Under the pieces are notes generated by a model, which was not told where the DNA came from, did not search any database, and worked only from the letters and a program-made list of their open reading frames with translations. From Reyranella sp. (GTDB taxonomy: Bacteria; Pseudomonadota; Alphaproteobacteria; Reyranellales; Reyranellaceae), in contig JAIETA010000143.1 of NCBI GenBank assembly GCA_019745575.1, forward strand, positions 1 to 36,374: a stretch of DNA of 36,374 nucleotides, written 5' to 3'. The position numbers were made by a program, and so were the translations under genes. Numbering within the stretch: position 1 is the stretch's first letter; the number at the start of each line of letters is the position of its first letter. Below are positions 14,164 through 22,825 of this stretch, one piece after another.

Positions 14164-14613
14164 ATGCTAGTCAATCTCGCACTCGCGACCGCGATGGTCA
14201 CCCTGACCGTGGCCGTCCATCTCGCCGGCCTGCTCGGCCTGCTATGGCTTCTGCGCAACCGGGCCCACCGGGTCCGCGCCCATGACAGCCATCTCGGCCA
14301 GGTCTCTCTCCTGGTCGTCGTCGTCCTCGGGCTGCTGGCCTGCCACTCGGTCGAGATCTGGCTCTACGCCGCGACCTTCTGGGCGATCGGCGCCATCCCG
14401 GACTTCGAGACGGCGCTCTACTTCTCGACGGTGACCTTCACCACGATCGGCTACGGCGACGTCGTCCTCGACAGGCAGTGGCGGATGTTCGGCGCCATCG
14501 AAGCGGCCAACGGCCTGATCCTGTTCGGCTGGTCGACGGCGTTCCTGTTCTCGGTCACCAGCCGGCTGCGGATGCTCGAGCACGACTGGCTCGAAGGCCC
14601 GGGAGCGAAGTGA
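14164..14613 (+). CDS. Two-TM potassium channel-like protein
   Basis: The 149-residue membrane protein has the potassium selectivity filter TTIGYGD (residues 93-99), preceded by a pore helix (ETALYFSTVTF) and followed by a membrane helix (AIEAANGLILFGWSTAFLFS). Two further hydrophobic segments lie at residues 4-30 and 46-62. It ends soon after the last helix, with no RCK or cyclic-nucleotide domain, so gating is unclear. The ATG at 14164 begins directly at the first helix; an in-frame ATG at 14110 would add 18 non-hydrophobic residues. Neither start has a good Shine-Dalgarno. Confidence 0.82.
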   Translation: MLVNLALATAMVTLTVAVHLAGLLGLLWLLRNRAHRVRAHDSHLGQVSLLVVVVLGLLACHSVEIWLYAATFWAIGAIPDFETALYFSTVTFTTIGYGDVVLDRQWRMFGAIEAANGLILFGWSTAFLFSVTSRLRMLEHDWLEGPGAK

Positions 14614-14628
14614 CGAGGGTGGCGCTGC

Positions 14629-14919
14629 TCAACCCGGGGCAGGCGGGTCGGCCCGGCCGAAGGTTTGGACCTTTCCGTCGGCGTAGCAGACGTAGTACCG
14701 GTCGGACAGCGACCACGGCGTGCGGCTCCAGAAGTCCTTCAGCACGGTGTAGTAGGCGCAATCCTTGCCCGGCGTGTAGGCGACCACCTCGGGCGGCCCC
14801 AGGATCGATTGCACCTGCTCGCGGTTCATGCCGGCCTGCACGCGCTCGAGATTGCCGCCGTGCACGCCGCACGCAGCGAGCAGGCCGGTCATCGACAGGG
14901 CAAGGGCGGTCCGTTTCAT
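14629..14919 (-). CDS. BamE/SmpA-like small lipoprotein
   Basis: The 96-residue protein has a lipoprotein signal with lipobox LAAC (Cys17). The body has the SmpA/BamE-type pattern: VQAGMNREQVQSILGPPEVV (about residues 27-46), in which a turn-helix G-M-x-x-x-x-V-x-x-x-L-G-x-P is followed by short strands (YYTVLKDFW, DRYYVCYADGKVQTF). BamE is a lipoprotein of the outer-membrane assembly machine, but many small lipoproteins share this fold, so I do not claim it is BamE. The gene converges with the channel gene and diverges from the aminotransferase gene, 135 bases away. Confidence 0.7.
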   Translation of the reverse strand: MKRTALALSMTGLLAACGVHGGNLERVQAGMNREQVQSILGPPEVVAYTPGKDCAYYTVLKDFWSRTPWSLSDRYYVCYADGKVQTFGRADPPAPG

Positions 14920-15054
14920 GGTGCCCGATCCTAGATCATGGCGGCCGGGGGCGAAACGGCCGCACGCGATGAGGCAGGCTTGCTCTGGCCGCTAAAAATT
15001 GTCGGGCAGGCGGGCGGCTGGCGAAAGACGGAGCGATGCGCTAGGTCCGGTGCC

Positions 15055-16266
15055 ATGCACCCCGACACTCGTTTTCTGCCCGCCGGCCTCGGCGCCTCGC
15101 TGAGCGGCCCCATCGGGACTTTGCCCGAATCGCCGATCTCCGACGTCGCCATGAGCGTGTTCAGCGACCCCGACGTCGTGCCGCTGTGGTTCGGCGAAGG
15201 CGACCTCGTGACCCCTGACTTCGTGCGCGAGGCGGCGGCCAAGGGTCTGCAGGCCGGCGAAACCTTTTATACCTGGCAGCGCGGCATCCCCGACCTGCGG
15301 GCGGCACTCAGCGCCTATACCGAGCGGCTCTACGGCATCGATTGCCCGGTCGACCGCATCAGCGTCACCACGGGCGGCATGCAGGCCATCCTGCTGTCCG
15401 TCCAGATGCTGCTCGACCCTGGCGACAACGTGGTCATCGTGTCGCCGATCTGGCCGAACATCACCTCGGCCACCAAGCTGATGCGCGGCGTGCCGAAGTA
15501 CGTGGCGCTGGAGCGCACCGCGCGCGGCGGCTGGACGCTCGACCTGCAGCGCGTGTTCGACGCGGTCGACGAGCGCACGCGGGCGATCTTCGTCAACTCG
15601 CCCGGCAATCCCACCGGCTGGGTGATGTCGTCCGACGAACAGCGGGCGCTGCTGGCCTTCGCGCGCCAGCGCGGCATCTGGATCATGGCCGACGAGGTCT
15701 ATGCGCGCCTGATCTACAGCAAACGGCCGGACGGGCGGCAGGTCGCGCCGTCGTTCCTCGAGCATGCGGGGCCCGACGATGCCCTGCTCGTGCTCAACAG
15801 CTTCTCCAAGCCGTGGGCGATGACCGGCTGGCGACTGGGCTGGCTCACGCACCCGGCACAGCTCGGCGACCAGATCGCCAAGCTGGTGCAGATCAACACC
15901 TCGGGCGCGCCGGCCTTCCTGCAGCGCGGCGCGGTGGCGGCGCTCGAGAAGGGCGACGACTTCCTGCAGCAGATGGTCGAGCGCTGCCGGGCCGGCGGCG
16001 AACTGGTGTTCCAGCGCCTGTCGGGCCAGGCGAAGATCACCATCGCGCGGCCGGAAGCGGCGTTTTACGCCTTCTTCTCGGTCGATGGTGTCGACGACAC
16101 GATGGCGTTCTGCAAGAAGCTCGCGAAGGACTACAAGGTGGGGCTGGCGCCGGGCGAGGCCTTCGGGCCGGGCGGCACGGGCAACATCCGCCTCTGCTTC
16201 GCCTCCGGCGCCGAGCGGCTGAGCAAGGGGCTCGACCGCATCGAAGCGGCCATCAAGGCGCTATGA
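15055..16266 (+). CDS. Class I/II PLP-dependent aminotransferase
   Basis: The 403-residue fold-type I enzyme has the PLP-site motifs VNSPGNPTG (Asn185), MADEVYARLIY (Asp213) and NSFSKPWAMTGWRLGW, with Lys252 as the likely Schiff-base lysine. It should transfer an amino group between an amino acid and a 2-oxo acid, but substrate class cannot be read reliably. The ATG at 15055 gives a complete N-terminal arm with PLWFGEGDLVTP; the longer frame upstream lacks any conserved residues. The ABC ATPase gene follows after seven bases, so the three genes may be one operon. Confidence 0.87.
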   Translation: MHPDTRFLPAGLGASLSGPIGTLPESPISDVAMSVFSDPDVVPLWFGEGDLVTPDFVREAAAKGLQAGETFYTWQRGIPDLRAALSAYTERLYGIDCPVDRISVTTGGMQAILLSVQMLLDPGDNVVIVSPIWPNITSATKLMRGVPKYVALERTARGGWTLDLQRVFDAVDERTRAIFVNSPGNPTGWVMSSDEQRALLAFARQRGIWIMADEVYARLIYSKRPDGRQVAPSFLEHAGPDDALLVLNSFSKPWAMTGWRLGWLTHPAQLGDQIAKLVQINTSGAPAFLQRGAVAALEKGDDFLQQMVERCRAGGELVFQRLSGQAKITIARPEAAFYAFFSVDGVDDTMAFCKKLAKDYKVGLAPGEAFGPGGTGNIRLCFASGAERLSKGLDRIEAAIKAL

Positions 16267-16273
16267 CGCAACC

Positions 16274-17047
16274 ATGTCCGACAGCCCCGCCATCAGTGTC
16301 CGGCACCTGCGCAAGGTGTACGGCGAGATCGTCGCGGTCGACGATCTGACGTTCACGGTGTCGCGCGGCGCCGTGCTCGGGCTGCTGGGCGGCAACGGTG
16401 CGGGCAAGACCACGACCATCGCCATGCTGCTGGGCCTGCTGGAGCCGTCGGCCGGCGCCATCGAGGTCCTGGGCGTCGACATGCTGAAGCGGCGCTACGC
16501 CGCCCTGCCGCGCATGAATTTCTCCTCGCCCTACGTCGACCTGCCGCATCGGCTCACGGTGCGGCAGAACCTGGCATTCTATGGCGGGCTGTACGGCGTT
16601 CCCGACCTGCATCGCCGCATCGGGGAGATCGCGAGCGAAATGCAGGTGGCCGAGTTCCTCGACCGGCAGGCCGGCAAGTTGTCGGCCGGCCAGAAGACGC
16701 GGGTGGCGCTGGCCAAGGCGCTGATCAACCGGCCCGAGGTGCTGTTGCTCGACGAGCCGACGGCCTCGCTCGATCCCGACACCGCCGACTGGGTGCGCGG
16801 CTACCTCAAGGACTACCAGGGGCGGACCGGCGCCACCATTCTGCTCGCCTCGCACAACATGAGCGAGGTCGAGCGGCTGTGCGACGACGTCATCCTGTTG
16901 CAGGCCGGCCGCGTCTTCGAGCGCGGCTCGCCGCGCGAGCTGATCGATCGCTTCGGCCGCGAGGACATGGAGGAGGTGTTCCTCGACATGGCGCGGGGCC
17001 GCGGTCGCGGGCTCGATGCGCTGAACAAGCGGGAGGTCCCGTCGTGA
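16274..17047 (+). CDS. ABC-2 type exporter ATPase
   Basis: The 257-residue ATPase has Walker A GGNGAGKT (residues 39-46), a signature reading LSAGQ (136-140) in place of LSGGQ, and Walker B VLLLDEP (156-162), followed by ASHNMSEVERL with the H-loop His. The Q-loop region reads RMNFSSPYVDLPHRLTV and lacks the usual Gln, which seems to be a subfamily trait. It pairs with the membrane gene that starts four bases before its stop (GTGA, 17044-17047). This is an exporter of the ABC-2 type; the cargo is unknown. Confidence 0.88.
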   Translation: MSDSPAISVRHLRKVYGEIVAVDDLTFTVSRGAVLGLLGGNGAGKTTTIAMLLGLLEPSAGAIEVLGVDMLKRRYAALPRMNFSSPYVDLPHRLTVRQNLAFYGGLYGVPDLHRRIGEIASEMQVAEFLDRQAGKLSAGQKTRVALAKALINRPEVLLLDEPTASLDPDTADWVRGYLKDYQGRTGATILLASHNMSEVERLCDDVILLQAGRVFERGSPRELIDRFGREDMEEVFLDMARGRGRGLDALNKREVPS

Positions 17048-17841
17048 GCGGATCGATCGGGCGGATCCGCGCGCTGGTCATGCGCCACATCCATCTGTGG
17101 AGCGGCTCGGTGATGCGCATCATCGACTCGATCTACTGGCCCGCCGTGCAGATGGTGATGTGGGGGTTCCTGACGCAGTTCCTGGCCGGCCAGACCTCGT
17201 TCGTCGGCCAGGCCTTCGGCGTGCTGCTGGGCGGCCTGCTGCTGTGGGAAGTCGTGGTGCGCGGCAACCTTTCGCTCAGCATCGCCTTCCTCGAGGAGAT
17301 GTGGTCGCGCAATCTCGGCCACCTGTTCGTGAGCCCGATCCGGTCGTGGGAGATGGCGACCGGCATCGTGATCGTGGCGCTGCTGCGCACGCTGCTCGGC
17401 TTGATCCCGGTGTCGCTGATGGCCTGGGCCTTCTTCGGCTATTCGATCTACACGCTCGGCCTGCCGCTGCTCGCCTTCTTCGTCATCCTGCAGATGTTCT
17501 CGTGGTCGATCGGGCTCGCCATGTCGGGCCTGGTGATGCGGGTCGGCCAGAGCGCCGAGACCTTCGCCTGGGCCGCCGTCTTCATCCTGATGCCGGTGAG
17601 CGGTGTCTTCTATCCCATCGCCGTGCTGCCGCAGTGGCTGCAGGTCGTGGCCTGGGGCGTGCCGACGGCCTACGTGTTCGAAGGCATGCGCGCCATCCTG
17701 ACCCACCAGACCGTGCACTGGGATATGCTCGCCGTGGCGTTCGGGCTGGCGGTCGTCTATCTGGTCGCGGGCTTCCAGGTGTTCCTCTGGTTTTTCCGCT
17801 CGTCGCGCCGCGCCGGCTCGCTGCTCGGCCAGGGCGAATGA
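17044..17841 (+). CDS. ABC-2 type transporter permease
   Basis: The 265-residue protein has about six hydrophobic segments and the ABC-2 membrane-domain pattern, including the late FILMPVSGVFYPIAVLPQWLQ (about residues 180-200) typical of this family. The GTG at 17044 overlaps the ATPase stop and follows GGGAGG, so it is the start; the extension to 16879 is antisense-like sequence within the ATPase gene frame. It makes the membrane channel for the neighbouring ATPase. It ends three bases before the converging mepA gene. Confidence 0.88.
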   Translation: MSGSIGRIRALVMRHIHLWSGSVMRIIDSIYWPAVQMVMWGFLTQFLAGQTSFVGQAFGVLLGGLLLWEVVVRGNLSLSIAFLEEMWSRNLGHLFVSPIRSWEMATGIVIVALLRTLLGLIPVSLMAWAFFGYSIYTLGLPLLAFFVILQMFSWSIGLAMSGLVMRVGQSAETFAWAAVFILMPVSGVFYPIAVLPQWLQVVAWGVPTAYVFEGMRAILTHQTVHWDMLAVAFGLAVVYLVAGFQVFLWFFRSSRRAGSLLGQGE

Positions 17842-17844
17842 GTC

Positions 17845-18675
17845 TCAGCGGGCGGTGAGCACCTGCTGACAGGCACCGGGCAGCTTGGGTCGGTAGGGTC
17901 GCTGCGCCGCGCCGGGCGGCGGCATCTGGACCGGCGGCCGCGTGAACCAGAGGTTGAGCGCTTCGCCGCAACCGTCGTCGTCGGGATAGGTCGCCTGCGC
18001 CTGGCACAGCGGATTGCCCGGCGGGCAGCGCATCCGGACATGGAAGTGCTCGTCGTGGCCGATCCAGGGCACCAGCTTGTGCAGCCAGCCGCGGTTGCCC
18101 GTGGCGGTGTTGCAGATCCGCTCCTTGATCCACTTGTTGACGAAGATGCGGTCGACGCCGGGCGAGTTGGCCGCCAGCCGCAGCAGCGCCACGTGCTGGT
18201 CGCTGAACACCGCCTCGTCGATGCCGCCGTCGTCGGCGCGCACCAGCGAGCGCAGCCGCGGCTGTTCGCGCTCGGCCGGCGCGCGACGGGCGCCGGGCTG
18301 GCGCTCGAACCAGATGTCGACGTCGAGCCCGACCTGGTGGCTGGCATGGCCGAAGCTCATCGGTCCGCCGCGCGGCTGGCCGATGTCGCCGATATAGAGG
18401 TGGCTCTGTCCGGCGGCCCGCACCTGCTCGGAGAAGCGCCTAATGAAGTCGAGCGTGACCGGATGGCCCCAGTTGCGGTTGCGGCTGAGGCGGATGGCCT
18501 CGTAGCCCGGCCCCTCGGTGGGCAGCGCCTGGGCGCCCTGGATGCAGCCCGCCGAATAGAAGCCGATGACCTGGGTCGGCCCCGGCGACGGCCCGCTCAC
18601 CTGGCCCCATTCCTGGGCCGAGGCGACGGAGGCCGACAGCATCGCTGCGAGCAGCGGAACCAAGAGACGCATCAT
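17845..18675 (-). CDS. mepA: Penicillin-insensitive murein endopeptidase MepA
   Basis: The 276-residue protein has a signal peptide ending ASA before Q (about residue 20). The LAS-peptidase zinc site is visible: SFGHASHQVGLDVDIW (His110, His113, Asp118, Asp120) and GHDEHFHVRM (His211, His213). Cysteines near GFYSAGC, RICN and MRCPPGNPLC fit the disulfides of the family. MepA cuts D-Ala-mDAP cross-links in peptidoglycan in the periplasm. The length matches the E. coli enzyme. I take the start at 18675, directly before the signal peptide; an ATG at 18714 would add 13 residues and overlap the divergent gene's start. Confidence 0.92.
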   Translation of the reverse strand: MMRLLVPLLAAMLSASVASAQEWGQVSGPSPGPTQVIGFYSAGCIQGAQALPTEGPGYEAIRLSRNRNWGHPVTLDFIRRFSEQVRAAGQSHLYIGDIGQPRGGPMSFGHASHQVGLDVDIWFERQPGARRAPAEREQPRLRSLVRADDGGIDEAVFSDQHVALLRLAANSPGVDRIFVNKWIKERICNTATGNRGWLHKLVPWIGHDEHFHVRMRCPPGNPLCQAQATYPDDDGCGEALNLWFTRPPVQMPPPGAAQRPYRPKLPGACQQVLTAR

Positions 18676-18712
18676 CTTGTTGGCAGGATACCCGCCCGCT
18701 AAGACTTTGCCC

Positions 18713-19522
18713 ATGGCCGGACGATCCTACGCCAACATCGAGCTCGCGCGGGACGGCGCGGTGGCGCGCCTGACGCTCAACCGCCCGGACCGGCGCAACG
18801 CGCTCACCCACGCCATGATGCTCGAGCTGGAGGACGCCTTCGCGCGGGTGCGCGACGATCCGGCCTGCCGCGTGCTGGTGCTGCGCGGCGCCGGCGGGCA
18901 TTTCTGCGCCGGCGGCGATCTCGACGCCATGGCCGACATGCCGCCCGCGCCGCAGGACGGCGCGACCGATCCGTTGCTGCCGGCCTATCGCCAGTTCGGC
19001 GACGCGTTGCTGGCGCTCAATGCCTTGCCCCAGGCCACGATCTCGGTCGTCGAGGGCTCGGCGGTGGGCGGCGGCTTCGGCATGGCCTGCTGCTCGGACG
19101 TGGTGATCCTGCACGACAGCGCCCGGTTCGGCCTGCCGGAACCCCGGGTCGGGTTCATTCCCTCGCAGGTCGTACCCTTCGTGGTGCGCCGGCTGGGCGA
19201 GGGGCCGGCCCGCGACCTGGCGGTGAGTGGCCGGGTGATCGACGCGGCGGAAGCCCATCGCCTGGGTGTCGGGCGCCATCTCTGCCGCAGCGACGCGGAG
19301 GTCGACGCCACGCTGCGCGAACTGCTCGACGATCTGCTGAAGATGGAGCCGCGGGCGCTGGCGGCCGTGAAGCGTCTGGTGCTGGCCTCGGCCGCGGGAG
19401 ATGATCGCGCGGTGCTCGACGCGGCTGCGGCGAGTCTGGTCGGCCTGCTGCGCCGGCCCGAGGCGGCGGAGGGCATCAGGGCCTTCAAGGCCAAGGCGCC
19501 GCCCGGCTGGGCCAGGGGCTGA
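18713..19522 (+). CDS. Enoyl-CoA hydratase/isomerase family protein
   Basis: The 269-residue crotonase-fold protein has LTLNRPDRRNALTHAMM near the start, the first oxyanion-hole motif GHFCAGGDLDAM (about residues 62-73) and the second with GSAVGGGFGMACCSDV. At the place where hydratases have catalytic Glu it reads LPEPRVGFIPS. It probably acts on an acyl-CoA in the cytoplasm, but hydration, isomerisation or hydrolysis cannot be separated. The ATG at 18713 has no Shine-Dalgarno; TTGTTG, 17 bases, TAAGAC lies just upstream as a weak promoter candidate. The dioxygenase gene follows 14 bases later. Confidence 0.85.
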   Translation: MAGRSYANIELARDGAVARLTLNRPDRRNALTHAMMLELEDAFARVRDDPACRVLVLRGAGGHFCAGGDLDAMADMPPAPQDGATDPLLPAYRQFGDALLALNALPQATISVVEGSAVGGGFGMACCSDVVILHDSARFGLPEPRVGFIPSQVVPFVVRRLGEGPARDLAVSGRVIDAAEAHRLGVGRHLCRSDAEVDATLRELLDDLLKMEPRALAAVKRLVLASAAGDDRAVLDAAAASLVGLLRRPEAAEGIRAFKAKAPPGWARG

Positions 19523-19536
19523 AGGAGGAAACGTCG

Positions 19537-20373
19537 ATGCGCAACTACCGTCACATCGAGGTCCGGCCGGTCGCCGGCGCGCTGGGCGCGGAAATCCACG
19601 GCGTCGACATGGCGCATCCGCTGGCCGACGACGTCGTGGCCGAGGTCCGCCAGGCCCTGCTCGACCATCTCGTGATCTTCCTGCGCGACCAGATCGTGAC
19701 GCCGCCGCAGCAGCTCGCCTTCGCGCGCCGCTTCGGCCAGCCAGTGGAATATCCGCAGCTGAAAGGGTTGCCGGAGTCGCCGCTGATCACGCCGGTGGTG
19801 AAGCTCGAGCACGAGCGCAACAATTTCGGCGGCATCTGGCATTCCGACACGACCTACCTGGCCGAGCCGCCCATGGGCAGCATGCTGCTCGCCCGCGAGG
19901 TTCCGCCCTACGGGGGCGACACGATGTTCGCCAACCAGTACCTCGCCTACGAGGCGCTCTCGGACGGTCTGAAGAAGACGCTGGATGGGCTGGTGGGCGT
20001 GAGCTCGTCGGCCAAGGCGGATGTCACGAAGACCCGCGAGGACCGCATGAAGGCGGCAGGTGCGGAACTGAAGGTGCTGACCGCCGAGCACCCGATCGTG
20101 CGCACTCACCCGGAGACCGGACGCAAGGCGCTCTACACCTCGGATGCCCACACCGCGCACATCCAGGGCTGGACCGAGAAGGAGAGCCTGCCGCTGCTGA
20201 GGTTCCTGTGGGAGCACCAGACGCGGCCGGAGTTCACCTGCCGCTTCCGCTGGCAGGTCGGCTCGCTGGCCTTCTGGGACAACCGCTGCGCCATGCACAA
20301 TCCGATCAACGACTACCACGGCCACCGCCGCGTCATGCACCGCATCACCCTGGCCGGCGACAAGCCGCGGTAG
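19537..20373 (+). CDS. TauD/TfdA-family 2-oxoglutarate-dependent dioxygenase
   Basis: The 278-residue protein has the iron triad of the family: His102 and Asp104 in WHSDTTY, and His254 in CAMHNPIND. Arg265 in HRRVMHRITL should hold 2-oxoglutarate. PVAGALGAEIHGVDM at the N-terminus is typical of TauD and TfdA, which hydroxylate sulfonates such as taurine, or 2,4-D-like ethers, to release sulfite or phenol. The exact substrate is unknown. GGAGG lies eight bases before the ATG. It follows the enoyl-CoA hydratase-like gene by 14 bases and is probably co-transcribed. Confidence 0.9.
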   Translation: MRNYRHIEVRPVAGALGAEIHGVDMAHPLADDVVAEVRQALLDHLVIFLRDQIVTPPQQLAFARRFGQPVEYPQLKGLPESPLITPVVKLEHERNNFGGIWHSDTTYLAEPPMGSMLLAREVPPYGGDTMFANQYLAYEALSDGLKKTLDGLVGVSSSAKADVTKTREDRMKAAGAELKVLTAEHPIVRTHPETGRKALYTSDAHTAHIQGWTEKESLPLLRFLWEHQTRPEFTCRFRWQVGSLAFWDNRCAMHNPINDYHGHRRVMHRITLAGDKPR

Positions 20374-20386
20374 GGGCCGGCACGCG

Positions 20387-22822
20387 TCAGCGCGCCGGCG
20401 GCGCCAGCGTGAGCGTGCCGATGGCGGTGCGGGCGGCTTCGGCGCGGGTTCCGGAGATCTCGATGTAGCGCAGCGTCTGCCAGCGGTCGACGAAGTTGCG
20501 CGCCCAGGGCGACAGCATGTTGCCGGACTGCCCGAGCGGAATGCCGAAGCGGCTGTTGTCGAGGTCGTTGAAATCGTAGACCGCACGGTAGCCCGCGCCT
20601 TGCACGGCGTCGTAGGGGCGCGGGCCGCGGTACGAGGGCGTCGCGCGGTTGAGCGTCTGGCCGCCGCCGTCGGAGGGGAAGCGCACCGAGGCGAGATCGC
20701 GCAGCAGCGGCACGCCGTCAAACAGCGGATGACGGTGGACGGCGAGGTGCTCGACGCCCCACTGCCACTTGTCGGGGTCGGGACCCTGGCGGCGGGCGAT
20801 CCAGTCGAGCGCGCGGTCGAGCGCCAGCGCGATCGCATCGTCGCAGGTCTCGGTGGCCTTGGTGCCGCCGTCGTCGCACCAGCCGGGCTGCTCGCGCAGG
20901 ATGCGCAGCATCAGCGGAACGTTGGGCGCGGCCATGTCGCGGAAGAGCACGTCGCCCAGCTCGTCGGCCAGCAGGCCGCGCTGCAGCTCGGCGATCCAGG
21001 CGGTATAGATCAGCGGTTCCGGCCGGCTGGCCAGCATGAAACGGTTCCAGCGGCCCAGCAGGTCGTGCACCTTGGCCGCGCGCGGGTTGCGCGGCGCCGA
21101 TTTGAGCAGGACGGGCAGCATGTCGAGCGTGTCGAGCGAGAGATTGTCGGCCTGGATCACGATCATGCCGTAGACCGGATGCCGCTCGACCTCGCGCAGC
21201 AGCTGGTTGGCGCGGCGCTGGCGGTAGGGCTCGGCCCAGTCGCGGCTGATGAAGTGGCGGTAATCGTCGGGCACCACCCGGGCGTTGGCGTTGACGATGA
21301 TGCCGCTGGCCGGATTGTAGAGGCGCGGCAGGGCGTCGAACGGCACGAAACCCGCCCAGTCGAATTCGCCGGTCCAGCCCGGCACCGGCATCGAGCCGTC
21401 GCCCTTGCGCCGGATCGGCACGCGGGCGGGCGAGATCAGCCCGGTGTTTCCCGAGGTGTCGGCATAGACGATGTTCTGCATCGGCGAGACGATGCGGCGC
21501 GCCGCGGCCAGGAACTCGTCCCAGTTCTGCGCCAGGCCGAGACGGGCGAAGCCCTCGCCCGAGGTGTCGGCGCCATCGAGCGCGGTTGCCTGCAGCGCCA
21601 GCACATGGCCGGCCGGCGTGAGGTTCTCGGGCTGGCTGATGAAGTCGTCGATCACCACGCCGTGCCGGGTCTGCCGCACGCGCATCGACACCGGATCGCC
21701 CCACAGCACATTGATCGTCTCCTCGCGCACGGCGAAGGGCCGCGCCCCGTCGGGCGTGATGTAGCGGTTGGGGTCGGTCGGATCGACGCGCTCGATGAAC
21801 AGGTCCTGGCTGTCGAGGTTGGTCGTGGTGAAGCCCCAGCCGATGGTGCCGTTGTGGCCGAGCACGATGGCGGGTGAACCGGGCGAGGTGGCGCCGCGGA
21901 TGTCGAAGCCCGGCCCGACGAGGCGCGCCAGATACCAGGTGCCGGGGAAGGTGAGGGCGAGATGCGGGTCGTTGGCCAGCAGCGGCTTGCCCGACACCGC
22001 ATGGGCGCCCGACACCACCCATTCGTTCGACGCCTCGCGCTTGGCGGTCGCGATATTGTCGGTGGCGCGGTAGAGCCGGTCGAGGTCGAGGCCCTGGGTG
22101 ACCTCGCGGGCGAGCGCCAGCGTGGCGTCGCGGCTGTCGCCCGAAGGCTCGATCAGGAATTTCACGCCGTCGTCGCCGATCCGGCGCGCCAGTCTCAGCC
22201 GCAGCAGCTCGGCGCGCCAGTTGCCGTCGAGGCCGAGCGCCATGAGCTTGCCCCACAGCAGCGAGTCGGCCGGCCGCCAGGGCTCGGGCCGGTAGCGCCC
22301 GCCGGACAACAGCTTGATGACGGTGAGTTCGAGGCCGAACTGCTGCTCGTCGTCGCGCAGCCAGGCGTTGACGCCCGCGGCATAGGAGTCGAGCGTCGTG
22401 CGCATGCCGGGCGAGAGCGCATTCACGCTTTCGCTCGCCTGCCGGTAGACGCCGAGGCCGCGCATCGTGCGGTCGGTGTCGATCAGGCCGCGGCCGACCA
22501 GCGCCGCCGGCACGATCTCGGACAATCGGCCCTGGCCCAGGCGCCGCATCAGCTCCATCTGCCAGAAGCGATCCTGGGCGTGGACGTAGCCGAGGCCGAA
22601 TGCGGCATCGTCGATCGAGCCCGCGATGATGTGCGGCACGGCGTTGCGGTCGCGCAGGATTTCCACCGAGGCCTTGAGGCCCGGTGCCTCGATGTGGCCG
22701 CTGTAGGCCGGAAGCGCGCCGCGCACCTGGAAGTAGGCACCGGTCAGGAAGACCAGGATCGCAAGTGCCGCCGCGGCCAGCAGTTTGCCGAACCCGATGG
22801 CGACCCGGGCGAGCGTCCGCAC
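20387..22822 (-). CDS. Penicillin acylase-family N-terminal-nucleophile amidase
   Basis: The 811-residue protein has an N-terminal hydrophobic anchor or signal (about residues 13-30), then an alpha-chain region with GYVHAQDRFWQME (about 79-91). SNEWVVSG begins at Ser265, the predicted N-terminal nucleophile exposed by self-cleavage. The beta chain shows LLANDPHLALTFPGTWY and the GHNGTIGWGFTTTNLD oxyanion and substrate region. Relatives hydrolyse penicillins, cephalosporins or N-acyl-homoserine lactones in the periplasm. It lies three bases after the CaiB-type gene and is the last gene of a three-gene operon. Confidence 0.9.
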   Translation of the reverse strand: MRTLARVAIGFGKLLAAAALAILVFLTGAYFQVRGALPAYSGHIEAPGLKASVEILRDRNAVPHIIAGSIDDAAFGLGYVHAQDRFWQMELMRRLGQGRLSEIVPAALVGRGLIDTDRTMRGLGVYRQASESVNALSPGMRTTLDSYAAGVNAWLRDDEQQFGLELTVIKLLSGGRYRPEPWRPADSLLWGKLMALGLDGNWRAELLRLRLARRIGDDGVKFLIEPSGDSRDATLALAREVTQGLDLDRLYRATDNIATAKREASNEWVVSGAHAVSGKPLLANDPHLALTFPGTWYLARLVGPGFDIRGATSPGSPAIVLGHNGTIGWGFTTTNLDSQDLFIERVDPTDPNRYITPDGARPFAVREETINVLWGDPVSMRVRQTRHGVVIDDFISQPENLTPAGHVLALQATALDGADTSGEGFARLGLAQNWDEFLAAARRIVSPMQNIVYADTSGNTGLISPARVPIRRKGDGSMPVPGWTGEFDWAGFVPFDALPRLYNPASGIIVNANARVVPDDYRHFISRDWAEPYRQRRANQLLREVERHPVYGMIVIQADNLSLDTLDMLPVLLKSAPRNPRAAKVHDLLGRWNRFMLASRPEPLIYTAWIAELQRGLLADELGDVLFRDMAAPNVPLMLRILREQPGWCDDGGTKATETCDDAIALALDRALDWIARRQGPDPDKWQWGVEHLAVHRHPLFDGVPLLRDLASVRFPSDGGGQTLNRATPSYRGPRPYDAVQGAGYRAVYDFNDLDNSRFGIPLGQSGNMLSPWARNFVDRWQTLRYIEISGTRAEAARTAIGTLTLAPPAR

Positions 22823-22825
22823 GGC

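Noticed and set aside
18676..18714. mepA start at 18714 overlapping the divergent hydratase start
   Set aside because: It would add 13 residues before a good signal peptide; the Met pair at 18675/18672 fits better.
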